64,000 nucleotides of DNA from CAWIHA01 sp963835855. Lineage in GTDB: Bacteria > Acidobacteriota > Terriglobia > Bryobacterales > Bryobacteraceae. The notes beneath the pieces are model-generated. The model did not search any database. It was given only the letters and a program-made list of their open reading frames with translations, and was not told where the DNA came from. Below, piece after piece: positions 8,256 through 16,992 of this stretch; position 1 is the first letter of the stretch, and each line of letters starts with the position of its first letter. The position numbers were made by a program, and so were the translations under genes. Location: NCBI GenBank assembly GCA_963835855.1, contig CAWIHA010000040.1, positions 1-64,000 of the forward strand. Reading direction: 5' to 3'.

Positions 8256-10260
8256 ACCAAAAGCCTGCACGGACATCGAAAAAATTCGGCCGCCGTGGAT
8301 TGTCCTGGTTGAGCGTGTACGCGCCGCGCAGCGCGTCAACCGAAAACACGACCGACTGCGGCATGAAGCCGGTGCGAAACCGCAGGCCCGGCCCCAACTC
8401 GACAAAATTGGCCCAATATTGCCGCTTCACGTCGCCGGTGAAGTTTCCATTCACGTACACTTGCGAGCGGACGCCGTGGAACTCCCGCAGCGTGTAACCG
8501 GCACGGTTTTGCGAATAGATGAGGAAATCGTTATCGAAGCGGCTGATGAACACACCATCCTCGTGAGTCTCGGCGAACCGGCCGGGTGTCGTGGAGCCGA
8601 ACAGCCGCCCGGCGCCGCGGCCGTACGCCGCCCCGCCGCGGTAGTCAGGCAGCATGCGCCCTTGGCTCGTCGAGCTGAGATAGCTGATAGCCTGCCCCGC
8701 TTCGCCCCATAGCGTGACGCCGTGCCAGGAGCGGCTCGCTGCGCCCACCGCCAGGATAAACGAGCTCTCGGAAAGATACTGCGGCGGGGCTTCGCCCGTC
8801 GCGCCACGCGTATCGCCGATGAAGCGCATCGAGAGATACGGCCGGAAGGGCAGGCTGCCAATGCGGACTTCGGTCTTCACCTGGCCATAGGAAAACGTAT
8901 CGCTCCAGCGCGTGGAATAGAACGGCAACACCCAGGCGGTCGTTCGGAAGCGCTTGAAGTCGGGCCGCAGATTGCGGTAGGCCTTATCGGCTTCCTGCGC
9001 GATCGCGGCATCCGGGCTCCGGCGGGCCAGATCGAACCAGCGCATCGCGAGCTCGTCCTGGTGTAGCAGGTTGTATGTCCAGCCCAGCTTGAGCATCACC
9101 GGGAAATCCAGGGGGTCCGCTTCGTACGCCGCCTGGAAGTACCTCAGCGCGTCCTTCAGGTATCCCGCGCGGAAGCTCCGCTCTGCCATCTCCTTTGCAT
9201 CAACCGCCGCGCCGGTGTGACCATCCGCCGATGGCGGGCGCGGCCGGAGATCGGGGGGCAGTCCGAGGGCGGCGCGCACACGCGCTGCCAGCTCTGAGTC
9301 GCCAGATTTCATTGCGCGCTCGAGCAAAGGCATGGCGCCGGCCTTATCCTGGCGAGCCAGCCGGAGAAGCCCGAGTTGCGCGGCCGAGAGGTCGTCTTCG
9401 GGAGCAGTCTGGGTGATTCTTTCGAACTCGGCCTCCGCCTCGGCCGCGCGTCCCATCTGGAGCAGCAGGTAGGCGAGATCGCGCCGCAGCTCGGTGTTGC
9501 CGGGATCGAGTTCGAGCGCCTGCCGGAACTCTGCGACATACGGATAGTGCGAGGGCAGAAGCTCTCGCGCTTCCTCGGCGACGCGCGCCGGCGACCCGCG
9601 TGAGGCGGCCAGCAATGCGGTGTTCGCCTGCTCGATGTGACCGCCCACTTTCCACACGCGCCCCAGGTCCAACAGTAATGAGCGCTCGGCGGGGCGGATC
9701 TGCCAGGCCTTCCGGTAGTGCTCGGCCGCAACGTCGAGCATATCGCGCTGCTCGGCAAGCCGTGCCAGCTCGCGCTGCGCGCTGAAATCCCCGGGGGATT
9801 GCGCGACCGCCTCGGACCATCGCGCCAGGTCCTCTGCAAGCGGCCGGTCGATATTCTGAAATGCCTGCTCGGCGGTGGTGCGCGCTTGCGGGTCCGCCGA
9901 TTTGCGGAGGCGGTCGAAGATCCTGCGCGCTTCGGCCGTTCGCCGCGTGTCGTTGCACAGGAAAGCGTATTCGAGAGCCGAGCGGGTATCCGCGGGGTCC
10001 AGACGCATCGCTTCGCCGAACTCGTCGCGCGCGGCTTCGATATCGCCCACCTTCAAATATGTGTAGGCCAGGTCCTTCCGAAGTGCGGCGCGGTCTGGCG
10101 CCGCGTCGATCGCGGCCCTGAAGCGAAGGATGGCCCGGTCGTAATCCCTGGCGCGCAGCGCTTCATAGGCGAGACTTGCGAAATCGGGCGTCTGCGCTAG
10201 GCACACACTGCACACCAGCACCCCGAACCAACCATGCGCCACACAATGTAGTGCGGCCAA
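8239..10260 (-). CDS. TPR-repeat outer-membrane beta-barrel protein (PgaA/NfrA-like)
   Basis: A 673-residue protein with a signal peptide ending near SVCLAQ. Residues ~28-420 are helical TPR units (for example AYEALRARDYDRAILRFRAAI and AYTYLKVGDIEAARDEF). The C-terminal ~240 residues, from TTAWVLPFYSTRWSDTF, are aromatic and alternating, as in a beta-barrel, and resemble the C-terminal domain of NfrA and related polysaccharide-export porins. A TPR scaffold plus barrel is the layout of PgaA and BcsC, which pass exopolysaccharide through the outer membrane. The hydrolase-like gene overlaps its 3' end by 17 bases, so they form an operon. No glycosyltransferase or synthase is adjacent; the export role is inference. 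Confidence 0.65.
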   Translation of the reverse strand: MAALHCVAHGWFGVLVCSVCLAQTPDFASLAYEALRARDYDRAILRFRAAIDAAPDRAALRKDLAYTYLKVGDIEAARDEFGEAMRLDPADTRSALEYAFLCNDTRRTAEARRIFDRLRKSADPQARTTAEQAFQNIDRPLAEDLARWSEAVAQSPGDFSAQRELARLAEQRDMLDVAAEHYRKAWQIRPAERSLLLDLGRVWKVGGHIEQANTALLAASRGSPARVAEEARELLPSHYPYVAEFRQALELDPGNTELRRDLAYLLLQMGRAAEAEAEFERITQTAPEDDLSAAQLGLLRLARQDKAGAMPLLERAMKSGDSELAARVRAALGLPPDLRPRPPSADGHTGAAVDAKEMAERSFRAGYLKDALRYFQAAYEADPLDFPVMLKLGWTYNLLHQDELAMRWFDLARRSPDAAIAQEADKAYRNLRPDFKRFRTTAWVLPFYSTRWSDTFSYGQVKTEVRIGSLPFRPYLSMRFIGDTRGATGEAPPQYLSESSFILAVGAASRSWHGVTLWGEAGQAISYLSSTSQGRMLPDYRGGAAYGRGAGRLFGSTTPGRFAETHEDGVFISRFDNDFLIYSQNRAGYTLREFHGVRSQVYVNGNFTGDVKRQYWANFVELGPGLRFRTGFMPQSVVFSVDALRGAYTLNQDNPRRPNFFDVRAGFWYALSR

Positions 10261-10369
10261 GAAGCGAAATTCGCGCCGGTTTTTGCGCAGCGGCCAGGAG
10301 CGGCGCAGGCAGCCGGAGCGGTGCTGATGCTCCTCGGCGCAATCGTCCCTCTATTCTGCACCGGCTCTT

Positions 10370-10388
10370 CCATACGCGAAGTGTATGG
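10370..10388. promoter_or_regulatory. Short inverted repeat upstream of gcdH
   Basis: CCATAC and GTATGG form a perfect 6-base inverted repeat with a 7-base spacer, about 100 bases before the acyl-CoA dehydrogenase start and in the divergent region shared with the TPR-barrel gene. It could be a repressor operator, but 6-base inverted repeats also occur by chance. Confidence 0.25.
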
Positions 10389-10488
10389 ATGGGGCGGTCG
10401 AACGGTGCGGAGTTCGGGAGCGGCTGAGGATTTACCGTTCCAGGAGTGGCTTGAAACCGCGGCTCACCAGAGGCACTAAGATGAGACC

Positions 10489-11658
10489 ATGGAACCTTTC
10501 CGGAGCGTCGATTTTCTTCTCATCGATTCGCTGTTCAACGAGCGGGAACTGCTGGTGCGGCAGACTGCGCGCCGGTTTGTGGACGAGCGCGTGTTGCCAA
10601 TCATCCGGGACTGCTTCCGGGAAGCGAGGTTTCCCGCCGAACTGATCCCCGAGTTGGGGCGGCTCGGTTTTCTGGGGGCGAATCTCGAAGGCTATGGCTG
10701 CGCGGAGATGAGCAACGTCGAACATGGGCTCATCATGCAGGAGCTGGAGCGCGGCGACTCGGGCCTGCGCAGCTTCGTCTCCGTCCAGGGCGCGCTGGCG
10801 ATGTATCCTATCCTGACCTTCGGTTCTGAGGAGCAGAAGCAGCAGTGGGTTTCGCGGCTCCAATGCGGCGAGGCGGTGGGCTGCTTCGGCCTGACCGAGC
10901 CGGATTTCGGCTCGAATCCCGGCGGCATGAGGACACGCGCGCGGCGCGAAGGCGATTACTGGGTGCTGGACGGCGAGAAGACCTGGATCACAAACGGCAG
11001 CGCGGCGGAGGTGGCGGTGGTTTGGGCGCGCACCGGCGACGGCATCCGTGGGTTCCTCGTCGAGCGTGGCACGCCCGGATACACGGCCTCAGACATCCAC
11101 GGCAAGTGGTCGATGCGCGCGTCGGTGACCTCCAGCCTCTCGTTTTCCAATTGCCGCATTCCGGCCGCGAACATTCTGCCGGGCAGCCGCGGCCTCAAGA
11201 GCGCTTTGATGTGCCTCACGCAGGCGCGCTACGGCATCGGATGGGGCGCGATAGGCGCGGCCATGGATTGCTACGACACGGCCCGCCGTTACACGCTGGT
11301 GCGCAAGCAATTCGGCGGCCGCCCCATCGCGTCGCACCAGCTCGTCCAGGAGAAGCTGGCCTGGATGATCACCGAGATCACGAAAGCGCAGCTACTGGCG
11401 ATCCACGTAGGCAGGCTGAAAGATCAGGGAAAGGCCGATGCGGCGCACATTTCGATGCTCAAGCGGAATAACGTTTCGATCGCGCTCGAGTGCGCCCGGC
11501 TGAGCCGCGACCTGCTCGGCGCCAACGGGATCACCGACGAGTACCCGGTCATGCGGCACATGTGCAATCTCGAAACGTTGAAGACCTACGAGGGCACCGA
11601 TCACATCCATGCTTTGATCATCGGGGAGCGGGTCACGGGGATTCCGGCTTACAAGTAG
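10489..11658 (+). CDS. gcdH: Glutaryl-CoA dehydrogenase (acyl-CoA dehydrogenase family)
   Basis: A 389-residue FAD enzyme, full length for the family. ERGDSGLRSFVSVQ near residue 90 matches the Arg/Ser-containing stretch that sets glutaryl-CoA dehydrogenases apart from other acyl-CoA dehydrogenases; LTEPDFGSNPGGM is the FAD/substrate motif, WITNG the mid-domain strand, and LKTYEGTDHIHALIIG contains the catalytic Glu. The enzyme oxidatively decarboxylates glutaryl-CoA to crotonyl-CoA in lysine, tryptophan and benzoyl-type degradation, passing electrons to ETF. It stands alone here, divergent from the TPR-barrel gene and convergent with the PilZ gene, so the rest of the pathway must lie elsewhere. 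Confidence 0.88.
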   Translation: MEPFRSVDFLLIDSLFNERELLVRQTARRFVDERVLPIIRDCFREARFPAELIPELGRLGFLGANLEGYGCAEMSNVEHGLIMQELERGDSGLRSFVSVQGALAMYPILTFGSEEQKQQWVSRLQCGEAVGCFGLTEPDFGSNPGGMRTRARREGDYWVLDGEKTWITNGSAAEVAVVWARTGDGIRGFLVERGTPGYTASDIHGKWSMRASVTSSLSFSNCRIPAANILPGSRGLKSALMCLTQARYGIGWGAIGAAMDCYDTARRYTLVRKQFGGRPIASHQLVQEKLAWMITEITKAQLLAIHVGRLKDQGKADAAHISMLKRNNVSIALECARLSRDLLGANGITDEYPVMRHMCNLETLKTYEGTDHIHALIIGERVTGIPAYK

Positions 11659-11728
11659 GAGTCGCGGCGCCAGCCGCCAGTTCGGTTACAAAAAGAGCCT
11701 CTTTCATGCGGTCGGAGAACTAGGCATG

Positions 11729-12148
11729 TCAACTAAAAAGTCCGTGAGAGCCTTGGGTCCGAAACTCGTAGCGCTCAATCACGATTGCGGCTCTACCGTC
11801 TTCGCTGCGCACCACGCGCCCCGTAGTCACCAGCTTGAGGGCGCAACGGTTGTCCAGGTAGGCCGGCCAATTCACGGCCAGTTCCAGCCGCTCACCGGGA
11901 TGCAGCGCACGTTGGGTGGTGAAGAGCACGCCATTCGAGCTCATGTTGACGGTTCTTCCGCTGCCAACCTCGATCGTGTTGCGGTTGAAAATCTTGTAGC
12001 GGACCTCTTGCTCGATTGGGAATCGCACAGCCGTCCGGCGGTCCGCGGTATCCGTTTCTGTTGCCATGATAGCCTCGATCACCCGTCGCTCTTTGCCAGA
12101 GAAGAACTCTGGAAACCCGTTTGTGCCCGCGCTAAATGCCGTCGTCAT
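11729..12148 (-). CDS. PilZ-domain protein
   Basis: A 139-residue protein with a single PilZ domain from about residue 35: DRRTAVRFPIEQEVRYK provides the RxxxR c-di-GMP-binding motif and GRTVNMSSNGVLFTT corresponds to the (D/N)xSxxG motif. Single PilZ domains bind cyclic di-GMP and adjust motility or exopolysaccharide output by protein contact. Two starts are plausible: 12148 with GAGG just upstream, or 12067 (MATETDTADRRT) with a GAGGC; the longer form is given. The secretin/pseudopilin and exopolysaccharide-like genes of the window could be downstream targets, but this is speculative. Confidence 0.8.
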   Translation of the reverse strand: MTTAFSAGTNGFPEFFSGKERRVIEAIMATETDTADRRTAVRFPIEQEVRYKIFNRNTIEVGSGRTVNMSSNGVLFTTQRALHPGERLELAVNWPAYLDNRCALKLVTTGRVVRSEDGRAAIVIERYEFRTQGSHGLFS

Positions 12149-12582
12149 TTAACCTCAACTCGTCACCTTAATCAAACACCCGTTTGCTCCTGGCCACCTA
12201 TAGACGAATGGGTTCAATTTCAGGCTGGCACCATGGTACCAATATGGGAGCCCGGTACCGAGAGTGCTGCCGGGTACTACCACGCTTGCCTGGTGGGCAG
12301 CCGCCCAGCGTTTTGCCAATATCATGCACTCACATGAATGAAACGGAAGAACTGCGAGGTCCGGGCCGGAGCAGACGAAGCAGGGCGATCGAAAAAAGAG
12401 TTTTTCAGCGGCTTCTTCAACGTGCCACGCCGGCATTCGCGCCAACGTTTGGGCGCATCTGGCCGCACGCATGAACAGGTGACGTACCGCGGCGCTTTCG
12501 CCACAGGAGCGAACAGGCCCTCTGGCGCCAAGCCGGGGCCAATGAATGGTGGAATGGGCTTTGGAGATGCCGTCCTGGAGCG
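12149..12582. other. Intergenic region, no gene seen
   Basis: About 430 bases between the PilZ start and the rarA stop. Open frames on both strands give low-complexity or implausible peptides with no ribosome-binding sites. It probably carries the PilZ promoter and the 3' end of the rarA transcript; no repeat or structured RNA was recognised. Confidence 0.4.
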
Positions 12583-13914
12583 CTACTCCCGCTTACGCGC
12601 CTTCCGGATCTCTTCGAGCCGCTCGCCGATCCGTTTTTCTAAGCCCCGGTTCGTTGGTGCATAAAACCGCGTGCCCGCAAGCGCGGGGGGCAGGCATTCC
12701 ATGAGCGTGATCGCATCATCGAACTCATGTGCGTGCTGATAGCCGTGGCCATAACCCCACTCTTTCATCGAACGGGTCACGGGGTTGCGCAAGTGCAGCG
12801 GCACGGGCTCCGCCATCGCGTTCTCGACGGTTTCGCGCGCGCGGTTCAGGGCTTGGTAGGCGGCATCGGATTTCGGCGCCAGCGCCAGGTAGATGGCCGC
12901 CTGCGCCAGTGCCTGGTCGCCTTCCGGTATCCCAAGGAAGTGCACCGCCTGCATCGCTGCCACGGCCTGTTCGAGCGCGCGCGGGTCGGCGAGGCCGATG
13001 TCCTCGATCGCCATGCGGATCAGCCGGCGTGCGATATACAAGCGGTCCTCGCCGCCCTCGATCATCCTGGCCAGCCAGTAGAGCGAAGCATCGGCATCGC
13101 TCGAACGGACGGATTTGTGCAAGGCCGAGATCAGGTTGTAGTGCTCTTCGCCGGCTTTATCGTAAAGCAGCACCTTGCGCTGGATGGCGCCTTCGACCGC
13201 CTCGCGCGTGAGCGCCTTGCCGCCGGAAGCGGCCACCGCCGCCTCCAGCGTGTTGTAAGCAGCCCGTGCATCGCCGTTCGCGAAGATCGCGATCTGCTCA
13301 AGCAGATCTCCGGGCGCTGCGAGGTCGAGATCGCCCAGGCCGCGGTCGCGGTCAGCCAGCGCGCGCTTGAGCAGAATGACAATTTCCTCGACCGTCAACT
13401 CGCGGAGCGCGTACACTTTCGAGCGCGACAGGAGCGCCGAAATGATTTCAAACGACGGGTTCTCGGTGGTAGCGCCGATCAGCGTGACGTCACCGCGCTC
13501 GACGTAGGGCAGAAACGCATCCTGCTGGGCTTTGTTGAACCGATGGATCTCGTCAATGAACAGAAGCGTGCGGCGCCCGAGCCGCCGGTTGCGCTCCGCT
13601 GCCACCATCACAGCCTTGACTTCTTTGATCCCGCTCAGCACGGCGCTGAACGGCACGAAATCCGCGTGCGTGAGGCGCGCAATCAGCCGCGCCAGCGTCG
13701 TCTTGCCCACTCCCGGAGGCCCCCACAGGATGATGGAACCCATGTCGCCGCGCTCGACTTGGGCGCGCAGAGGCTTGCCGAGTCCAATGATGTGCTCCTG
13801 GCCGGCAAAATCCTCCCAGCGGTCCGGGCGCATGCGGTCGGCGAGCGGCCGTGACTTGTCCAGCGCGCGTTCCGGCTGGCCGGCATCCGGCGGGGTGGTA
13901 TCGAACAGGCTCAT
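12583..13914 (-). CDS. rarA: Replication-associated recombination protein A (AAA+ ATPase)
   Basis: A 443-residue protein from MSLFDTTPPD at 13914; a more upstream in-frame ATG lies inside the preceding gene. It carries Walker A GPPGVGKT (residues ~65-72), Walker B LLFIDEIHRF (~117-126), sensor 1 GATTENPSFE and the MgsA/RarA C-terminal domain ending with the typical GTRFYAPTNRGLEKRI. RarA/MgsA acts at stalled replication forks and with single-stranded-DNA-binding protein. The upstream methyltransferase gene stops only two bases before this start (TAAGATG), so they are co-transcribed. Confidence 0.93.
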   Translation of the reverse strand: MSLFDTTPPDAGQPERALDKSRPLADRMRPDRWEDFAGQEHIIGLGKPLRAQVERGDMGSIILWGPPGVGKTTLARLIARLTHADFVPFSAVLSGIKEVKAVMVAAERNRRLGRRTLLFIDEIHRFNKAQQDAFLPYVERGDVTLIGATTENPSFEIISALLSRSKVYALRELTVEEIVILLKRALADRDRGLGDLDLAAPGDLLEQIAIFANGDARAAYNTLEAAVAASGGKALTREAVEGAIQRKVLLYDKAGEEHYNLISALHKSVRSSDADASLYWLARMIEGGEDRLYIARRLIRMAIEDIGLADPRALEQAVAAMQAVHFLGIPEGDQALAQAAIYLALAPKSDAAYQALNRARETVENAMAEPVPLHLRNPVTRSMKEWGYGHGYQHAHEFDDAITLMECLPPALAGTRFYAPTNRGLEKRIGERLEEIRKARKRE

Positions 13915-13915
13915 C

Positions 13916-14716
13916 TTACTCGCCTTTCCGCATCCTTTGCCGCCGCGCCTCATAGAGCAGGATGCCAGCGGCCATTGCGGCGTTCAGCGACTCGATACCG
14001 GCCATCGGTATCCGCAGACCGGCCGCGCCGCGCCGCAGTTCCTCGCCGACGCCGCGCCCCTCGCTGCCGATGACGAACGCGCAGGGCCGGCTGAGATCCG
14101 CCTCAGCCAGCTCGCGCGCGCCGGACGGCATGGCGGCGTAAACATCGAGCCCCCGCTCATCGAGCGCCGAGCGCGCCAGCACCGCATCCAAGCCCGAGAC
14201 CAGCGGCGCCCGAAACAGCGAGCCAGCCGAGGCCCGCACCGCCTTTGGGTTGTATGGGCTTACGGTCCCCTTCAAGAACATGAGGCCGGTCGCGCCGAAC
14301 GCCTCGGCCGCGCGTACAATCGCGCCGGCGTTGCCTGGGTCCTGAACGCCATCAAGCACCACGACGAGCGGCTGCGCACCGAAGAGCTGCTCGAGGTTCC
14401 ACGTGGGGGGCCTCACGAGCGCGATTACGCCCTGCGTGGTTTCCGTCGTCGAGATGCTCTCGAACAGCCGGTCCTCGATCACGATAACCCGCGCGCGGGA
14501 CAGCCGGACTAAACAGCTCGCCACATGCGGGCGGGCTGACTCAGCCGCGAGCACGGCCTGGACCTCGCACTCGCTGCGCAGGGCTTCTTCGAGCAGGTGA
14601 AAGGTTTCGGCGACGCAATAGCCGCCGCGGGTTTGCGTGCCGCGGGCGATCGCACGCCGCACCTCCTTGAGCAGCGGGTTGGCGGAGCTCGTAAGGACCC
14701 CGGCTTTGCTTACCAT
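13916..14716 (-). CDS. SpoU/TrmH-family RNA 2'-O-methyltransferase
   Basis: A 266-residue SPOUT methyltransferase. The N-terminal ~95 residues form the L30e-like RNA-binding part (TSSANPLLKEVRRAIA...VAETFHLLEEAL). The three SpoU motifs are present: LDGVQDPGNAGAIVRAAEAFG, FVIGSEGRGVGEEL and IPMAGIESLNAAMAAGILLYEA, which build the knotted S-adenosylmethionine site. The enzyme probably methylates ribose in 23S rRNA or tRNA; which nucleotide (RlmB-like or TrmH-like) cannot be decided from sequence. It is the first gene of a two-gene unit with rarA. Confidence 0.9.
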   Translation of the reverse strand: MVSKAGVLTSSANPLLKEVRRAIARGTQTRGGYCVAETFHLLEEALRSECEVQAVLAAESARPHVASCLVRLSRARVIVIEDRLFESISTTETTQGVIALVRPPTWNLEQLFGAQPLVVVLDGVQDPGNAGAIVRAAEAFGATGLMFLKGTVSPYNPKAVRASAGSLFRAPLVSGLDAVLARSALDERGLDVYAAMPSGARELAEADLSRPCAFVIGSEGRGVGEELRRGAAGLRIPMAGIESLNAAMAAGILLYEARRQRMRKGE

Positions 14717-14997
14717 TCGCGCTCCGGTCTCACATTAACATCGTAAACTGGAAACGAGCGCCAGCAGGGCGCTGAAAAGATCGCGTGCGCCGCCGTTTGC
14801 TCTTCAGGAGATGATGTGTGACCATTTCTTGGTATCGAAGATGTCCGGCCGTTTGCCGGAGGCGGCATGCCGCGCGGTTTGCGCTGCGCGGCTCGGCAAG
14901 GGTTGGGAACGAGGTGCGGCTTCCGCGCCACGGCCACAAAGGAGTGGCCAGAAGAGTTCTTCAGCACCTTGCTAGACTCCCAAGGTAGTGGTCGGAA

Positions 14998-15603
14998 ATG
15001 GCCAACCATATCCTCAGCGGACGGCTCCTCCGGGTAGCGCTGATTGCCGTATTGGCGATCGCCGCGGGCGCGGTGCTGCGGATTGCCGTGCGCATCGAGC
15101 GGCAGTCCACGCGGGATGAGGCGCGGCCTGCCAACGTCATCTTAATTCTGGGCGCGGCCGAGTACCGGGGCCGGCCATCTCCTGTTTTGAAGGCCCGTCT
15201 CGATCATGGCCTGGAGTTGTTCCAAGAGAAGAAGGCGCCGCGCATTCTGACAACGGGCGGCGCGGGCGGCGATCCGGTGTTCACCGAGGGCGAGGTTGGC
15301 CGCGATTACCTGGTCACCCGCGGCGTGCCCTCGGAGGCCATCATCATCGAGACCCAGGGCGGCACCACGATGCGCAGCACCGCCGCCGCCGGCGAGATTA
15401 TGCGGAGGATGGGCCTGAAATCGTGCATCGTGGTCAGCGATGGCTACCATATCTTCCGCGCTAAGAAGATGCTCCAGGCCCAGGGGTTCCAGGTCTACGG
15501 ATCGCCGCGCCCGGCGCCCCCGCGCAGCGACTTGCGCGAGTGGTGGTTGTATGTGCGGCAGTCGATCGGTTACCTGTTGTGGTCGATGGGCATCCGGATC
15601 TAG
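14998..15603 (+). CDS. YdcF/DUF218-family membrane-anchored protein
   Basis: A 201-residue protein with one N-terminal membrane helix (LLRVALIAVLAIAAGAVL) followed by the DUF218 domain: VILILGAAEYRGRPSPVL, ILTTGGAGG and SDGYHIFRAKKM. Family members include SanA/ElyC, involved in envelope barrier function and lipid-carrier/peptidoglycan balance, and YdcF, which binds S-adenosylmethionine. The domain is expected on the outer face of the inner membrane. It stands alone, divergent from the SpoU gene and convergent with the GH20-like gene. Exact role unknown. Confidence 0.82.
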   Translation: MANHILSGRLLRVALIAVLAIAAGAVLRIAVRIERQSTRDEARPANVILILGAAEYRGRPSPVLKARLDHGLELFQEKKAPRILTTGGAGGDPVFTEGEVGRDYLVTRGVPSEAIIIETQGGTTMRSTAAAGEIMRRMGLKSCIVVSDGYHIFRAKKMLQAQGFQVYGSPRPAPPRSDLREWWLYVRQSIGYLLWSMGIRI

Positions 15604-15695
15604 CCCCGAGGCCGGGCCTGCCCAGCCCCGGCACGCGAGCCTCAAAGAGCGCGTGGTCAGGCGATCTTGGAAACAAAACAGCTCGCGGGGGGCGC

Positions 15696-16757
15696 CTACT
15701 GCGTTTTGCGTATTTCGGCAAAGAGCTGCCGGAAACACTTCACAACGTCGGCCATGGGGCCCGGCTCGCCCTGGCCGTAGTAGGCGTCCAGAAAATTGCC
15801 GGCGGTCGTGCCCCAGGCCGTTTCCAGCACTCCGAGCATCCGCGGCGCAATTACCTCGTCCGGGTGCCCGCGAATGGACCGGATCAAATCCAACTGTGCG
15901 AGCGCGACCTCCGGCAGCCGCCACGGCGACGAGATGACACGGAAGCCGGCAGCAGCGAAGTACGGCACCGTCGGAACCGGATTCTCGTAATGCCAGTCGC
16001 AGATCACGATGTCTTTCGGGATCTGTGCGAGCGCCGGGAACGTCTCGTTGAAGCTTCCTTCCCATGCGCCGGCGCCGGTGGTCACGCCATCGAGCAGCCG
16101 GTCGCCCCACATCCACATCGTGCGTTTCGATTTCGCAAGGTGGTCATGCACCGTCCGGACTTCCTGGGCAAACAGGTCGGCCTTGAGCTTGCCTTTGCAG
16201 CGCGGGCAGTCGTCGTCTCCGAGCACGCGTACTTCGTCCATGCCGGCGTGGAAGGTATCGGATTCTGTTACCTCTTCCAGTTCGTCGATCAGATCGAAGA
16301 CAACGCCATGCACGGCGGGATGCAATGGGCAGTAGCTGCGGCAGTAAATGCCCTCGTTATTCGGGTACTTGCCAGGCGTCTCGTCAAACTCGGGATGCGA
16401 GCGCAGCAGGCCGTAGGTCGTCTTCTCCCACGACTGGTGCCCGAGCAGATCGATCTCCGGGATCAGCTTCACGCCGGCTTGGCGGCAAGCGGCCACGATC
16501 GCTTTCAGGTCGTCTTTCGACAAGGCATCGGGCTCGGCCACCTCGGGATGGCTCTTGAATTGATAATGGTAATCGATCTCGAGCACCAGGGTATTCACAC
16601 CCTCCTTCGGCAGGGCCTCGCGGATGAACCGCAGCAAGAGAGGAACTTCGCCCGGCTTGGGAGCGAGCAGATGGAAACCGCGTACGGGGAGCTCGGCGGC
16701 GGCAAGCGGCACGAGCAATCCGCTCAACAGAGCTAATCGCAAGAAATAAAGTGCCAT
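15696..16757 (-). CDS. Exported GH20-like beta-N-acetylhexosaminidase catalytic-domain protein
   Basis: A 353-residue protein with a clear signal peptide (MALYFLRLALLSGLLVPLAAAE). The mature part is one TIM barrel: LVLEIDYHYQFKSHPEV, VKLIPEIDLLGHQSW and, at residues 170-175, HAGMDE, the H-x-G-x-D-E motif whose Asp-Glu pair is catalytic in GH20 substrate-assisted hydrolysis. Later strands include TMWMWGDRLL and DIVICDWHYE. The usual N-terminal GH20b domain is absent, so this is a minimal GH20-like enzyme. It probably releases GlcNAc- or GalNAc-type sugars outside the cytoplasm; substrate not determined. Confidence 0.8.
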   Translation of the reverse strand: MALYFLRLALLSGLLVPLAAAELPVRGFHLLAPKPGEVPLLLRFIREALPKEGVNTLVLEIDYHYQFKSHPEVAEPDALSKDDLKAIVAACRQAGVKLIPEIDLLGHQSWEKTTYGLLRSHPEFDETPGKYPNNEGIYCRSYCPLHPAVHGVVFDLIDELEEVTESDTFHAGMDEVRVLGDDDCPRCKGKLKADLFAQEVRTVHDHLAKSKRTMWMWGDRLLDGVTTGAGAWEGSFNETFPALAQIPKDIVICDWHYENPVPTVPYFAAAGFRVISSPWRLPEVALAQLDLIRSIRGHPDEVIAPRMLGVLETAWGTTAGNFLDAYYGQGEPGPMADVVKCFRQLFAEIRKTQ

Positions 16758-16992
16758 CGATGTTACGATATCACGGAAATGCGGAGCGCACGGGCTTCGC
16801 TCCGGTTCTATCGTTGTCCGACTGTTTGGCGGGGAGGCTAACGTGCGTGAACGCCGGGGATCGAGGAGTCGCGTTCATCGCAGTTGGTTTACGAAGGTTC
16901 CAAGAGCATTCATCCCTGCGAGCCCGGGAAATGATTGCAGTTGATGGCTCCCGTGCTGCAACTTGCTCCGAAAAAGAGGTAAAGTGTTCGCC

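Noticed and set aside
12230..12300. Repeated GGTACC-containing segment as a mobile-element end
   Set aside because: Only two short matches, with no target duplication or transposase.
12727..13854. A 375-codon plus-strand frame opposite rarA
   Set aside because: Antisense to a well-conserved AAA+ gene with intact Walker motifs.
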